A stretch of 64,000 nt of DNA from Bacteroidales bacterium (GTDB taxonomy: Bacteria > Bacteroidota > Bacteroidia > Bacteroidales > G3-4614), in NCBI GenBank assembly GCA_017521245.1, contig JAFXDI010000025.1, forward strand, positions 1 to 64,000, in the 5' to 3' direction. This document shows, piece after piece, positions 37,111 to 47,364 of the stretch (position 1 is the first letter of the stretch; each line of letters begins with the position of its first letter). Both the position numbers and the translations under genes were made by a program. The notes below the pieces were generated by a model that had not been told where the DNA came from, made no database searches, and worked only from the letters and a program-made list of their open reading frames with translations.

Positions 37111-38496
37111 ATGGGAAATAAAGGGAAAGGCAGATTAGTAAAATGGATAATAGTTTTAGGTGACTTTATATGTATAAATTTATCTTTTCTATTAAGTTAT
37201 CTTATACTGCCTGAAGTAGTTATTAATTCATTTGATTGGAGAATAGGGTGGATGTTACTTAATGTATCGTATATGCTTGTTGTGTATGCGTTTAGCGATG
37301 TGTATAACGAGCGTATAACCCATATTGACCTTCTTCTATCAAAAACTCTAAAATCATTAGTAGTATTTGTTCTTATATTTTTATCGCTCTCAATGTTTTT
37401 TAATATTGAGGTAGGAACAAAAGTACAACTATTCTATTTTGTGTCGTTTTTCCTATTTTTGAATAGTTGGTGGTTTGCGGCAAATAAAATAATACGATAC
37501 TATCGTAAACGGGGATATAACTTTAAAAGAATAGTAATAGTAGGAGCAAGGCAAACAGGTCAGATTCTGCATAAGGAGTTGCAATCTAATGCAGGATACG
37601 GATATAAATTTTTGGGATTCTTTGATAGTGTAAAACCTCAGGACGCCAAAATAGAAGCACTATACCGAGGAGATATTTCTGAGGTAGAAAACTTCTGTAT
37701 CGAAAACAAAGTTGATGAACTCTATTGTGCATTACCAAGTGTTGAAGATGCAGATATAATAAATATGTTGCAGATGTCTGAGCGTAATACTATTCGATTC
37801 TTTATTGTACCTGAGGTGCGCCGTTTTATGACACGAACATTAAGTTTTGGAATGATTGGAGCAGTGCCATTATTGTCGGTGCGGGAGGAGCCATTACAAC
37901 GCTGGTCGGCACGATTTATAAAACGTTCAATGGATATTCTAATATCTGGAATAGTAATACTTTTTTCTCCATTTTGGTATTTGCCTATTGCAATTGCTGT
38001 TAAGAAATCATCTCCGGGACCGGTCTTGTTCCGCCAAAAACGAACAGGATATATGGGACGTGATTTTGACTGTCTTAAGTTCCGTACAATGAAGATAAAC
38101 AAAGATAGCGATACAAAACAAGCTGAGCGAGGAGATAGCAGAATAACCAAAGTGGGAGCATTTTTGCGTAAAACCAGTCTTGATGAGTTTCCTCAATTCT
38201 TCAATGTCTTTATGGGTGATATGTCGTTAGTTGGACCACGTCCGCATATGTTAAAGCACACAGAGGATTACTCAAAACTCATTGATAAATATATGGTTCG
38301 CCACTTTATAAAACCAGGAATAACAGGATGGGCTCAAGTTAACGGTTATCGTGGCGAAACAAAAACTCTTCAGCAGATGGAGAAACGAGTAGAGTATGAC
38401 GTATGGTATCTCGAACATTGGAATATATTCCTTGATATAAAGATATTGATACTGACATTCTTTGGTATATTCAAAGGAGACGATAATGCGTTTTAA
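37111..38496 (+). CDS. WcaJ-like undecaprenyl-phosphate glycosylphosphotransferase
   Basis: Starts exopolysaccharide repeat-unit synthesis by moving a sugar-1-phosphate to undecaprenyl phosphate at the inner membrane. The 461-residue product has four N-terminal membrane helices, a CoA-binding-like Rossmann domain (IVIVGARQTGQILHKEL near residue 145), a fifth hydrophobic helix near 275, and the catalytic bacterial sugar transferase domain: KKSSPGPVLFRQKRTGYMGRDF, CLKFRTM, RKTSLDEFPQFFNV, GDMSLVGPRPH and KPGITGWAQVNG. All motifs are intact. No other EPS gene is adjacent. Confidence 0.93.
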   Translation: MGNKGKGRLVKWIIVLGDFICINLSFLLSYLILPEVVINSFDWRIGWMLLNVSYMLVVYAFSDVYNERITHIDLLLSKTLKSLVVFVLIFLSLSMFFNIEVGTKVQLFYFVSFFLFLNSWWFAANKIIRYYRKRGYNFKRIVIVGARQTGQILHKELQSNAGYGYKFLGFFDSVKPQDAKIEALYRGDISEVENFCIENKVDELYCALPSVEDADIINMLQMSERNTIRFFIVPEVRRFMTRTLSFGMIGAVPLLSVREEPLQRWSARFIKRSMDILISGIVILFSPFWYLPIAIAVKKSSPGPVLFRQKRTGYMGRDFDCLKFRTMKINKDSDTKQAERGDSRITKVGAFLRKTSLDEFPQFFNVFMGDMSLVGPRPHMLKHTEDYSKLIDKYMVRHFIKPGITGWAQVNGYRGETKTLQQMEKRVEYDVWYLEHWNIFLDIKILILTFFGIFKGDDNAF

Positions 38497-38529
38497 GTTA
38501 TCCCTCCCCCTAAAAAAAAGAATATAAGT

Positions 38530-38580
38530 AAAAGGGAGAGAATCTCTTATAATTGAGATCTCTCCCTTTTGAGTTGCTTT
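38530..38580. terminator. Bidirectional terminator between sugar transferase and efflux genes
   Basis: Twelve-base arms 38530-38541 and 38569-38580, flanked by A on the left and T within the right arm, with an additional inner ATCTC/GAGAT pairing. It lies between convergent genes. Confidence 0.75.
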
Positions 38581-38669
38581 CAACTCTAAGGTTAAGTTAT
38601 GAACCTATATATGCTGCGTGGAGCAGAGTAGTCTGTTTTTATTCAACCCTCTTCTTCCCTCGTCTCTTT

Positions 38670-40046
38670 TTATTGGTTGTTTATTACTCCGCCTCCCAAT
38701 GATTTATATAGGTCAATAAGAGCCAGAAATTGATCTCTTATTGCATTACTATGATTTATTTCGGCATTAAAGTAACTACGTTGAGCATCAAGTACATCAA
38801 GATAGTTGATATGTCCGTTAATATGCTGAACTTGAGCCAATTTTACATATTTGTCTGAAGAGTGTTTCAAACTCTCCATTAAGTGGCAATTTTCAACAGC
38901 GGCAGTATAAGAGTTTACAGCATCATTAACTTCTCTAAAAGCAAGAATAACTCTTTTCTCATATTCAAAACGTTTAATATCGTATGCCTCTAATGCCGCT
39001 TCATATCTTGCTTTCTGCTTTCCCATATTGAATAGAGGAGCAGTTAACTCGCCAATCAAATAGGTAATAGGCGATTTAATGAATTTTTTGAAACCATCAT
39101 TCTCAAAACCAACATCAAACCCAAAAACAAATTTAGGAAATCTTTCAGCCCATTTATAACCAGCATTAGCCATTGCTGCCTGCAGAGCCTGTTCAGCCTC
39201 TCTGATATCAGGACGACGTTTAATTAACTCCGAAGGAATACCAATTTGCAGAGCAATATCAGGCATAATGATAGAGTGAATATTAGACCTCTTTATGTCA
39301 GTTGGCATTGAGCCACATAAAAAAGATATTTCATTCTCTTTCTCTTTAATCTTTTTATAAAGGTTAGGAATCATTGCCGCAGTTTTAGCATACTCAACCT
39401 GAGCCTGTTGATATGGAATTTCTGAAGTCAACCCGCCTTTAAATCTTATTTTTGCTTGTTCAACGTTCTCCTCTCTTGTGTCAAGAGTATTTTGAACAAT
39501 TAAAAGTTCCCTGTCCAGTCCAACCAACTCAAAGTAAGATGAAGCAACTTCGGCAATTAAGCAAACCTGCAAAGCCTGTTTTGCCTCAATAGTTTTCAGG
39601 TAATTTGCTTTTGCTTCTTTATTGCTCCATCTCAATCTGCCAAACAAATCAATCTCCCATGAAAAAGATAGTTTAGCACCAACCTCAATATCTGTATCTT
39701 TCCCAGCACCATTATAATTTAATGTTTCGCGGTCGGCGTAAGCATTAACATCAATTGATGGTACTAAATCGGCTCTTTTTACCTTGTGTAGTCGTTCAAA
39801 CTCTCTAATCCTTGCTTCGGCAACAAGAATATCTTTATTGTACACCAATGTTTTATTAATTAAGTCAATAAGAAGAGAATCTTTTATAATCTCTTTCCAC
39901 GAAATATCAGCAATAGATGTTGAATCTTGAGGTAAATCTTTTACAATCTGTTCAGGCAATTCAATTTGAGGCTCTTTACAATGTTTTGAAACACCGCAAC
40001 CAATAAGAGTAAAAGCACAAACAATAGTTATAATTATCTTCTGCAT
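38670..40046 (-). CDS. Outer-membrane factor of RND efflux pump (OprM/NodT family lipoprotein)
   Basis: TolC-like channel that completes the tripartite pump. The 458-residue product has a lipoprotein signal (LIGC, Cys17) and two OEP repeats: WEIDLFGRLRWSNKEAKANYLKT and the region PSELIKRRPDIREAEQALQAAMANAGYKWAERFPKF, followed by long helical hairpins. Last gene of the adaptor-permease-channel operon; its start overlaps the permease end by 13 bases. Confidence 0.93.
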   Translation of the reverse strand: MQKIIITIVCAFTLIGCGVSKHCKEPQIELPEQIVKDLPQDSTSIADISWKEIIKDSLLIDLINKTLVYNKDILVAEARIREFERLHKVKRADLVPSIDVNAYADRETLNYNGAGKDTDIEVGAKLSFSWEIDLFGRLRWSNKEAKANYLKTIEAKQALQVCLIAEVASSYFELVGLDRELLIVQNTLDTREENVEQAKIRFKGGLTSEIPYQQAQVEYAKTAAMIPNLYKKIKEKENEISFLCGSMPTDIKRSNIHSIIMPDIALQIGIPSELIKRRPDIREAEQALQAAMANAGYKWAERFPKFVFGFDVGFENDGFKKFIKSPITYLIGELTAPLFNMGKQKARYEAALEAYDIKRFEYEKRVILAFREVNDAVNSYTAAVENCHLMESLKHSSDKYVKLAQVQHINGHINYLDVLDAQRSYFNAEINHSNAIRDQFLALIDLYKSLGGGVINNQ

Positions 40047-43000
40047 TGTCTAAATTTTTTATTTTTCAAATAATCTTTTACCTTATATATCCAAACAAAG
40101 AAGAATGGAACTAAAACAATACCAATAGACATTGCTATTATCATACCAAAGAATACCCCAACACCAATACTTTGTCTGCTTGCTGAGCCTGGACCAGTAG
40201 CAAGGACAAGAGGAATCATCCCTAAAACAAATGTAAGAGAGGTCATGATAATTGGCTTAAATCTCTTGACTGAGGCGTTAATAGCGGCATCTACAATGCC
40301 AATGCCTTTATCAACCTGTTCTTTTGCAAATTCTACTATTAGTATAGCATTTTTAGCCGCTAAACCAATCAGCATAACCAAACCAATCTGGAAATATATA
40401 TTATTTTCCAATCCAAAAATAGCAATGCCAAAGAATGCTCCAACACAAGCAATAGGAAGAGATAGAAGTACAGCAATCGGAACAGTCCAACTTTCATAAA
40501 GAGCTGCCAAGAACAAAAATACAAAGAGTAGGGCTAATAATAATACATAACCGGTTTGTCCGCTCTGTTCCTTCTCCTGATATGAAAGACCGCTCCATTC
40601 AATACCAATATTTTTATTAACCTTATCTCTGACAATCTTTTCTAAACTCGCCATTGCTTGTCCCGAACTATAACCCGGTGCTGCCTCACCGGTAATTGAT
40701 GCGGCATAGTACATATTAAATCTTTTAATAGTACCGTGTCCTGTAGTATAAGAAGATGAGCCTAACGATGTAACAGGAATCATCTCTCCACCATTGCCTC
40801 TAACAAAGTATAGGTTCATGTTGCTTTGATTTGCTCTAAAAGGCGCATCAGCCTGAAGGTAAACTCTGTAAACCCTATTAAATAGATTAAAGTCGTTTAC
40901 ATACACCGAGCCGGTGAAAGCTTTCACTGTTGTAAAAATATCGGCAACTGATACTCCCATAAGTTTAGCCATATCCCTATCAACATCAATATATAGTTGA
41001 GGAATTTCATTTTGAATAGAAGAACTTACTCTTGAAAGTTCTTTTTGCTTAGATGCATAGAAAAGAATTGTATCAGTCGCACTCTTTAACTCATCGTAAG
41101 TTGTATTTCCTTTTGCTTCAATAATCATCTCAAATCCACCAGAAGAGCCAATACCAGGAATAGCAGGAGGAGAACTTATTAGAACAATGGCTTCGGGATA
41201 TTTATTTAGGTGATTTCTGACACTATCCATAAAAACAGATAAGTTCTTGTTCTCTCTCTCCCCCCATTGTTTCATTACCACAGTCAGTTGGCTTCTCGAT
41301 TGGTTAGTCCCATGTCTTGGGCTTGAACCAGTAACATTCATAACGTGGAGAACATCAGGCAAAGAATTTAAATATTCAATAGCTCTGTCGGTAACAACTC
41401 TTGTTCGCTCAAGCGAAGCACCTTCTGGCAGCTCAAGTTCAACGGTAAAATAACCTTGATCCTCTTGAGGAATGAAACTTTGAGGAACAAACATCATCAT
41501 AATTATTATAATTACAATGGAGATACCAAAGAATATAAAAACTCTTTTAGAATTATTTAGCCATTTGTTTATAATATTCTTATACCAACGATTACCACTA
41601 TCCAGGGCATTATTAATAGCCCTGAAAACTTTGTTCTTTTTTTGCGGATTATCAATATCCTCCTTTTTTAGAACCATTGCACACATAGCGGGGCTTAAGG
41701 TAAGGGCAACAATTGTTGATATAATAACCGAAACGGCAATGGTAATAGTAAATTGTCTATATAGAATACCTGATATACCGGGTAAAAAACTAACAGGAAT
41801 AAATACGGCACATAAAACCAAAGAGGTTGCTATTAAAGCCCCACCTAAATTTTTCATAGCCTTTTTTGTTGCTTCGTATGGCGAAAGATTCTCCTCCCTA
41901 ATATGTCTATCAACATTCTCAACAACAACAATAGCATCATCAACAACAATACCGATAGACAAAACAAGTCCAAGCAAAGTTAATGTGTTAAGAGTAAAAT
42001 CAAATATGAGCATAACTCCAAAAGTTCCTATTAAAGAGATTGGAACAGCAACAGCAGGAATTAATGTAGAGCGCCAATTTTGAAGAGATAAGAATACAAC
42101 CAAAATCACTAACAGAAGAGCTTCAAATAGAGTTTTATAAACCTCTCTGATTGATTGGCTGATGTACTCAGTCATATCAAAAGGAATGTCATAAGTAATA
42201 CCTTCGGGGAAACTTTTGCTTATCTCCTCCATCTTCTCTTTTACTCTTTTTGATACCTCCATAGCATTCATACCAGGTAGCATCTTTATCTCCAATACAG
42301 CAGCATTCTCTCCGTTGATACCGCTTTCGGTGTTATACGATTGAGCCTCCAAATCAATTTTGGCAACATCTCTCAATCTCAATATTGAGCCATCTTTATT
42401 TGTTTTTATAACAATGTTCTCAAATTCGTTTACTGTTGATAAGCGACCTTGTGCAACAATAGGAATTGTAATATCATTACCTACTATGGGTTGTTGTCCT
42501 AACACTCCGGCGGCAGACTCTCTGTTCTGTTCTTTAATAGCCTTTTGAATATCTTGAACCGTTAAGCCAAGTGCTGCCAAATTTGCTGGTCTCACCTTTA
42601 TTTGCATAGCGTAGTATCTGCTACCAATATTTGAAACCTGACCTACACCATTAACACGTCTTAGTTGGTCTAAAACATTTAATGTGGCATAATTGCTCAA
42701 ATATATCTCATCAAAATTTGGATTGGTTGATTTTAGAGTTATGGTCATCAACTTGCTCGAAGCCTGTTTTTCAATAGAAATACCATTTTGAATAACCTCA
42801 AGAGGTAATCTGGCTTCAGCTCCTTTAACTCTATTTTGTACCTCAACAGCCGCTAAGTCGGCATTGCTGTCAATATTAAAAGTAAGAGTAGCAGAGAAAG
42901 TACCGGTATTTGTACTTTGCGACTCCATATATATCATGCCGGGAGTACCATTTAAGGTTTGCTCAATAGGGGTAGCAACGGCTTGGGATACAGTTTCGGC

Positions 43001-43162
43001 ACTTGCTCCGGGATATGATGCCGACACCTTAACAACAGGAGGAACAATTTGAGGATATTGGTCAACAGGAAGCATCCATAAGCCAATAACACCAATTATC
43101 AAAATCAGAATTGATATGACCATCGAAAAAATCGGACGGTCAATAAAAAAATCACTTTTCAT
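40034..43162 (-). CDS. RND-family multidrug efflux permease (AcrB/MexB-like, HAE1)
   Basis: Proton-driven inner-membrane pump for hydrophobic and amphiphilic compounds. The 1042-residue protein has the standard twelve helices with two large periplasmic loops. Visible motifs: FFIDRPIFSMVISI at the N-terminus, PVDQYPQIVPP, ATPIEQTLNG, and the proton-relay helix GIVVDDAIVVVENVDRH (the Asp-Asp pair). The C-terminal half carries QIGLVMLIGLAAKNAILIVEFA. It overlaps the adaptor gene by 11 bases and the channel gene by 13, so the three subunits are tightly coupled. Confidence 0.96.
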   Translation of the reverse strand: MKSDFFIDRPIFSMVISILILIIGVIGLWMLPVDQYPQIVPPVVKVSASYPGASAETVSQAVATPIEQTLNGTPGMIYMESQSTNTGTFSATLTFNIDSNADLAAVEVQNRVKGAEARLPLEVIQNGISIEKQASSKLMTITLKSTNPNFDEIYLSNYATLNVLDQLRRVNGVGQVSNIGSRYYAMQIKVRPANLAALGLTVQDIQKAIKEQNRESAAGVLGQQPIVGNDITIPIVAQGRLSTVNEFENIVIKTNKDGSILRLRDVAKIDLEAQSYNTESGINGENAAVLEIKMLPGMNAMEVSKRVKEKMEEISKSFPEGITYDIPFDMTEYISQSIREVYKTLFEALLLVILVVFLSLQNWRSTLIPAVAVPISLIGTFGVMLIFDFTLNTLTLLGLVLSIGIVVDDAIVVVENVDRHIREENLSPYEATKKAMKNLGGALIATSLVLCAVFIPVSFLPGISGILYRQFTITIAVSVIISTIVALTLSPAMCAMVLKKEDIDNPQKKNKVFRAINNALDSGNRWYKNIINKWLNNSKRVFIFFGISIVIIIIMMMFVPQSFIPQEDQGYFTVELELPEGASLERTRVVTDRAIEYLNSLPDVLHVMNVTGSSPRHGTNQSRSQLTVVMKQWGERENKNLSVFMDSVRNHLNKYPEAIVLISSPPAIPGIGSSGGFEMIIEAKGNTTYDELKSATDTILFYASKQKELSRVSSSIQNEIPQLYIDVDRDMAKLMGVSVADIFTTVKAFTGSVYVNDFNLFNRVYRVYLQADAPFRANQSNMNLYFVRGNGGEMIPVTSLGSSSYTTGHGTIKRFNMYYAASITGEAAPGYSSGQAMASLEKIVRDKVNKNIGIEWSGLSYQEKEQSGQTGYVLLLALLFVFLFLAALYESWTVPIAVLLSLPIACVGAFFGIAIFGLENNIYFQIGLVMLIGLAAKNAILIVEFAKEQVDKGIGIVDAAINASVKRFKPIIMTSLTFVLGMIPLVLATGPGSASRQSIGVGVFFGMIIAMSIGIVLVPFFFVWIYKVKDYLKNKKFRQCRR

Positions 43163-44372
43163 TGTTGTCCGATTTAATCAAATTAACACGCATTCCGTGA
43201 CTTAGTTTATGATACCCCTCAACAATAATCATCTCATTGCCGCCCAATCCTCTACTTACAACAACTCTGTTTTTTACTTCTGGTCCTAACTCAATAAAGC
43301 GTTTTTCCACAATAGAGTCTTTTCTTGCAACAAAAACGTAAGCAGCACCCTTTTCAATAATTAAAGCCTTTGTTGGAACAACCACAGCATTTTCATGTAC
43401 GTCCATAAGAAGTTTGACCTTTGTTAACTGACCGGGCAAAAGTATATGGTCTGGATTAGGCATTTGTGCTCTTACTGAAAAAGTACCGGTGTTGGGGTCA
43501 ACTTGAGGATCTGCAAAATCAACAAGACCATGTATTGGATACTCTGTATCATCGGCTAAGGTAATAGTAATATATGGATTCCAGTTTCGTTCTTCAATAG
43601 TTTTACCGAGATTAACATTTCGTTCCTTGCTTTTTAAGTAATCCAATCCGGTCATACTGAAATTTACTTCAACAGTATCACTGTTAACCATTGTAGCAAG
43701 TAGTGATTTTCCGCCTGGCCCCACTAATGTGCCAATATCAGCAGAGCTTTCGCTAATGTATCCCGAAATTGGAGAACGAACTTCAGTGTAACTTAACGCA
43801 ATCTCTGCTTGAGTCAAGTCTGCTTTACTCATAATAACTTCAGCCTTTGCCGCCTCATATGCGGCAATAGCATTATCTAAATCCAACTGACTGGCAGCAT
43901 TTTGCTCATAAAGAGGCTTAATACGTTTATAATCCTGCTCTGCTTTTAGTTCAAGTGCTTGGTTTTTGTTTAGTTGGGCTTTAGCCTTTTCAACTTTAGC
44001 ACTATATACTTGTGGGTCAATAGCAAAAAGAATATCATTCTTCTTAACATAACCACCCTCTTCAAAAAACATCTTTTCTAAATAACCCTCAACCCTTGCT
44101 CTAATCTCTACATGTTGTTTAGCCTTAATTTTACCGGCATATTCAACGTAAATCTCAACATTTTCCTTGCTTACAGGTTCCGCTAAAACAGTGGGATATT
44201 GAGGAGGTAATGGCTTGGGCCAATATATCCAAACAAAAACTCCTATAAGAATTATAAGAATACCAATAAGAATATAAATATATTTACGAGGTGTATTTTT
44301 TAGTTTATAAAATATATCTTTAAAAAATTTCAAGCATTTTGAAATCTTACCGGTAGGAATATCTATTTGCAT
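43152..44372 (-). CDS. RND efflux periplasmic adaptor subunit (AcrA/MexA-like)
   Basis: Membrane-fusion protein bridging permease and channel. The 406-residue product has the lipoyl-like half motif IRARVEGYLEKMFFEEGGYVKKNDILFAIDPQVY, a helical hairpin (ALELKAEQDYKRIKPLYEQNAASQLDLDNAIAAYEAAKAEV), the second lipoyl half (SPISGYISESSADIGTLVGPG) and the beta-barrel/MP domains. Instead of the lipobox common in this family, it has a 30-residue basic N-terminus followed by one membrane helix (about 33-50). First gene of the pump operon. Confidence 0.94.
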   Translation of the reverse strand: MQIDIPTGKISKCLKFFKDIFYKLKNTPRKYIYILIGILIILIGVFVWIYWPKPLPPQYPTVLAEPVSKENVEIYVEYAGKIKAKQHVEIRARVEGYLEKMFFEEGGYVKKNDILFAIDPQVYSAKVEKAKAQLNKNQALELKAEQDYKRIKPLYEQNAASQLDLDNAIAAYEAAKAEVIMSKADLTQAEIALSYTEVRSPISGYISESSADIGTLVGPGGKSLLATMVNSDTVEVNFSMTGLDYLKSKERNVNLGKTIEERNWNPYITITLADDTEYPIHGLVDFADPQVDPNTGTFSVRAQMPNPDHILLPGQLTKVKLLMDVHENAVVVPTKALIIEKGAAYVFVARKDSIVEKRFIELGPEVKNRVVVSRGLGGNEMIIVEGYHKLSHGMRVNLIKSDNNEK

Positions 44373-44412
44373 ATTAAATCTATTAATTATATGGAAACTA
44401 TTTTATACTAAG

Positions 44413-44420
44413 CAAAAGTA
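44413..44420 (-). promoter_or_regulatory. -7 element for the efflux operon
   Basis: Minus-strand TACTTTTG, 41 bases before the adaptor ATG; no TTTG at the -33 distance. No local regulator gene is present. Confidence 0.4.
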
Positions 44421-44510
44421 TAATTTATAGAGCAAATTCTTTTTATGGCAAATGTTAATTTTAACAAAAAACCTATCTGATAACTAAAATTTAATATTGT
44501 ATATAAAAAA

Positions 44511-44542
44511 AATCGCCCAAATACTTTTAAGTATAGACGATT
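44511..44542 (-). terminator. Terminator of the tsaC-fmt operon
   Basis: Imperfect hairpin: AATCG (44511-44515) with CGATT (44538-44542) and an inner six-base stem, followed on the minus strand by about eight T. It lies 33 bases after the fmt stop. Confidence 0.65.
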
Positions 44543-44574
44543 ATTTTTTATAAAAAAAGAATATTTACCACTTG

Positions 44575-45531
44575 TTAAACAAACTTGCAAAATTCATTAA
44601 ATGAGTACCCTCTAAGTAACTCTTCTACTGTTAAACGTTTCTTTCCCGGAAGTTGAAGAGATGAAATTCTTAATGCACCATCACCGCAATATACCTCAAT
44701 GAAATGTTTGCCATCTGTTTTGATGGTACCGGCATCTCCGCAACCGGTAGTAATATCAACACTGAAAATCTTAACAGCCAAAGGCTCTTCTCCATTGCCC
44801 AAATCCAACGCACCCCAAGCGGTAGGATAGGGCGAAAGTCCTCTAACTTTATTGCGAATCTTTTCAGCACTCTCGCTCCAATCAATTTTACAATCGTTCT
44901 TGAAAATCTTAGGAGCAGCCTTCAGCTCAATATCCATAGGTTGCTCTTTTGTAGTAATGTTACCCTCTGCAATAGCATCAACGGTTTTACAAACCATATC
45001 AGCCCCAACATACATAAGGTTGTCGTGTAGAGTTCCTGCGCAATCGTCATCACCAATAGCAACACTCTCTTGCATAATAATATTGCCAGTATCAATCTCA
45101 TGAGTTAGAAAGAAAGTTGTAACACCACTCTCTTTATCTCCATTCATAATAGCCCAGTTAATAGGAGCAGCACCTCTATATTGAGGAAGTAATGATGCGT
45201 GTAGATTAAAAGTACCCATAGGTGGCATATTCCAAACGCTCTCGGGTAACATTCTGAAAGCAACTACAATTTGCAAATCGGCATTAAGGGATGCAAGTTC
45301 TGCAAGGAACCCTTCATCTTTAAGCCTTTCGGGTTGCATAATGTAAAGACCTTTACTCAAGGCATACTCTTTAACGGCAGAGTATTTAATCTTTTGTCCT
45401 CTTCCGGCAGGTTTGTCAGGCATAGTAACAACACCCACAACATTATAACCACCCTCAACAAGTTTTTTCAGACTCTCCACAGCAAAATCGGGAGTGCCCA
45501 TATAAACAATTCTTATATCTTTACTATTCAT
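44575..45531 (-). CDS. fmt: Methionyl-tRNA formyltransferase
   Basis: Formylates initiator Met-tRNA. The 318-residue product has the formyl-transferase core: RIVYMGTPDFAVESLKKL at the start, VVTMPDKPAGRGQKI (the substrate-specific loop), and the catalytic segment FNLHASLLPQYRGAAPINWAIMNGD. The C-terminal OB-like domain is present (RNKVRGLSPYPTAWGAL). It starts 37 bases after the ClC gene and is the last gene of the operon. Confidence 0.97.
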   Translation of the reverse strand: MNSKDIRIVYMGTPDFAVESLKKLVEGGYNVVGVVTMPDKPAGRGQKIKYSAVKEYALSKGLYIMQPERLKDEGFLAELASLNADLQIVVAFRMLPESVWNMPPMGTFNLHASLLPQYRGAAPINWAIMNGDKESGVTTFFLTHEIDTGNIIMQESVAIGDDDCAGTLHDNLMYVGADMVCKTVDAIAEGNITTKEQPMDIELKAAPKIFKNDCKIDWSESAEKIRNKVRGLSPYPTAWGALDLGNGEEPLAVKIFSVDITTGCGDAGTIKTDGKHFIEVYCGDGALRISSLQLPGKKRLTVEELLRGYSFNEFCKFV

Positions 45532-45568
45532 TGTCTTAAACTAAAATCCTTTTTTAATAAAATAATCT

Positions 45569-47359
45569 TTAATCCTCCGAGTAGTGAACAAGCACCCTTC
45601 GGTATGAGTTGAATATCTTTGATTTAGAAACAAATCCAATATACTTGCCATTCTCTACAACAGGTAGGTTCCATGCATTGGTCTCGTCAAAAATTCGCAT
45701 CACTTGTTCCATTGGCAGGCCAAGTTCAATTTTGGCAGGGGGCGTAACCATAAATTTGCTAACATGGAAACGTTTATACAACTCGGGACGGAACATAATA
45801 TTTCTAATATCATCCAATACCACCATACCCAAGAAGTTGTTCTCTTTATCAATAACAGGGAATATATTTCTATTTGATTTTGATATAATTTGTACCATCT
45901 CACCCAAATCCATTTCGGGCCTAACGGTGAGTAGATCAGTCTCAATAACGCTATTCATTTTAAGTAGAGTAAGCACCGCTTTATCTTTGTGATGAGTAAT
46001 AAGTTCGCCACGTTTAGCAAGACGGTGAGTATATATACTGTGGCTGCTGAAAATCCTAACCGTTCCGTACGAAGATAGCGATGCAATCATCAATGGAAGA
46101 AAAAGGTCATATCCACCCGTCAATTCAGCAGTTAAGAAGAGAGCCATTAGTGGGGCGTGCATAACACCGGCCATAACAGCAGTCATACCCATCAAAGCAA
46201 AGTTCTTTTGCGAAAGAGGGTCGGGCATCTCAATAAAGTGGTTAAATATGAATGCAAAAATGAAACCGCACATACAACCCACATACAAACTTGGGGCAAA
46301 GGTTCCACCCACACCCCCTGCTCCGTTAGTAGCGGCCGTAGCAAACGATTTAAACATTATGATAAGAGCAATCATAAGGGTTAAAATCCAGAAACTATCT
46401 CTACCCTCATAAAAGATACTCTCCTCAGTAATAGCCTGAGCATTACCGCTTATAATCTGTTCAATGGAGTCATAACCCTCACCATAAAGAGGTGGTAAGA
46501 AAAATATGGCAGTACTCAAAATTATGGAACCAACAGCAAACTTAAGCCAAGGCTTACTATTGAGTTTTCCAAACATCTTCTCCATAACCAAGATTGTGCG
46601 AGTAAAATATAGCGAAATAAAACCGCAGAATATACCCAGCATTAATACAATCGGAAATCTTTGAGCCTTCCATATCTCGGTATGGTCAAACCTAAACTCA
46701 GGCATAGGACCATCAAAAATATATATAACAGTAGCGGCGGTAGCAGCCGAAATCATAAGAGGCATAACCGATGCCGTAGTAAGCTCAAACATCAACACCT
46801 CAATGGTGAAAAGAAGTCCTGCAATAGGAGCCTTAAATATGGCGGCAATACCAGCAGCTGCACCGCAACAAACAAGTAACATAAGTTGTCGAGCATCAAG
46901 GCGGAACATCCTGCCGATATTAGAACCAATTGCAGCACCAGTATAAACCATAGGAGCCTCGGCTCCTACTGAGCCACCAAAGCCAATTGTAATAGAACTT
47001 GCAATGAGCGAACTATAAGTGTTATGTGGTTTTAATCTGCTTTTGCGTTGAGCAATAGCATGAAGCACACGGGTAACACCATGGCTGATATTATCCTTAA
47101 CAATATACTTGACAAACATCCACGATAACAGAATACCTATCGAGGGGTAAACCAAAAACAGGTAGTTGGCTCCATCAATAGAGAAGTGCTCGGTAAGAGC
47201 ATCTTGTATAAAATGGATAATATATTTCAATAACATAGCAGCACCTGCTGCCCCAATACCAATAACGAGGCTTAAAATGAGAATCAAATTCTTTTCGGTA
47301 ATATGCTTCTCTCTCCAGATGGCAAGTTTTAAAGTAAAGTTCTCTAATTTGCTAATCAT
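45569..47359 (-). CDS. ClC-type chloride channel/antiporter with CBS domains
   Basis: The 596-residue membrane protein has the ClC fold with GGSVGAEAPMVYTGAAIGS (the G-x-E-x-P gating Glu) and GVGGTFAPSLYVGC (GxFxP motif). The first ClC motif GSGIP is replaced by SHGVTRV, as in several Bacteroidetes members. The last ~130 residues form a pair of CBS domains (MVQIISKSNRNIFPVIDKENNFLGMVVLDDIR and VMRIFDETNAWNLPVVENGKYIGFVSKSKIF). Whether it is a channel or a proton/anion exchanger cannot be told. It starts five bases after the sugar transferase. Confidence 0.93.
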   Translation of the reverse strand: MISKLENFTLKLAIWREKHITEKNLILILSLVIGIGAAGAAMLLKYIIHFIQDALTEHFSIDGANYLFLVYPSIGILLSWMFVKYIVKDNISHGVTRVLHAIAQRKSRLKPHNTYSSLIASSITIGFGGSVGAEAPMVYTGAAIGSNIGRMFRLDARQLMLLVCCGAAAGIAAIFKAPIAGLLFTIEVLMFELTTASVMPLMISAATAATVIYIFDGPMPEFRFDHTEIWKAQRFPIVLMLGIFCGFISLYFTRTILVMEKMFGKLNSKPWLKFAVGSIILSTAIFFLPPLYGEGYDSIEQIISGNAQAITEESIFYEGRDSFWILTLMIALIIMFKSFATAATNGAGGVGGTFAPSLYVGCMCGFIFAFIFNHFIEMPDPLSQKNFALMGMTAVMAGVMHAPLMALFLTAELTGGYDLFLPLMIASLSSYGTVRIFSSHSIYTHRLAKRGELITHHKDKAVLTLLKMNSVIETDLLTVRPEMDLGEMVQIISKSNRNIFPVIDKENNFLGMVVLDDIRNIMFRPELYKRFHVSKFMVTPPAKIELGLPMEQVMRIFDETNAWNLPVVENGKYIGFVSKSKIFNSYRRVLVHYSED

Positions 47360-47364
47360 AAAAA

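Noticed and set aside
41517-42083. 188-codon plus-strand open frame inside the RND permease gene
   Set aside because: It is antisense to a strongly conserved AcrB-like frame, has no start context or family motif, and arises from the codon pattern of the minus-strand gene.
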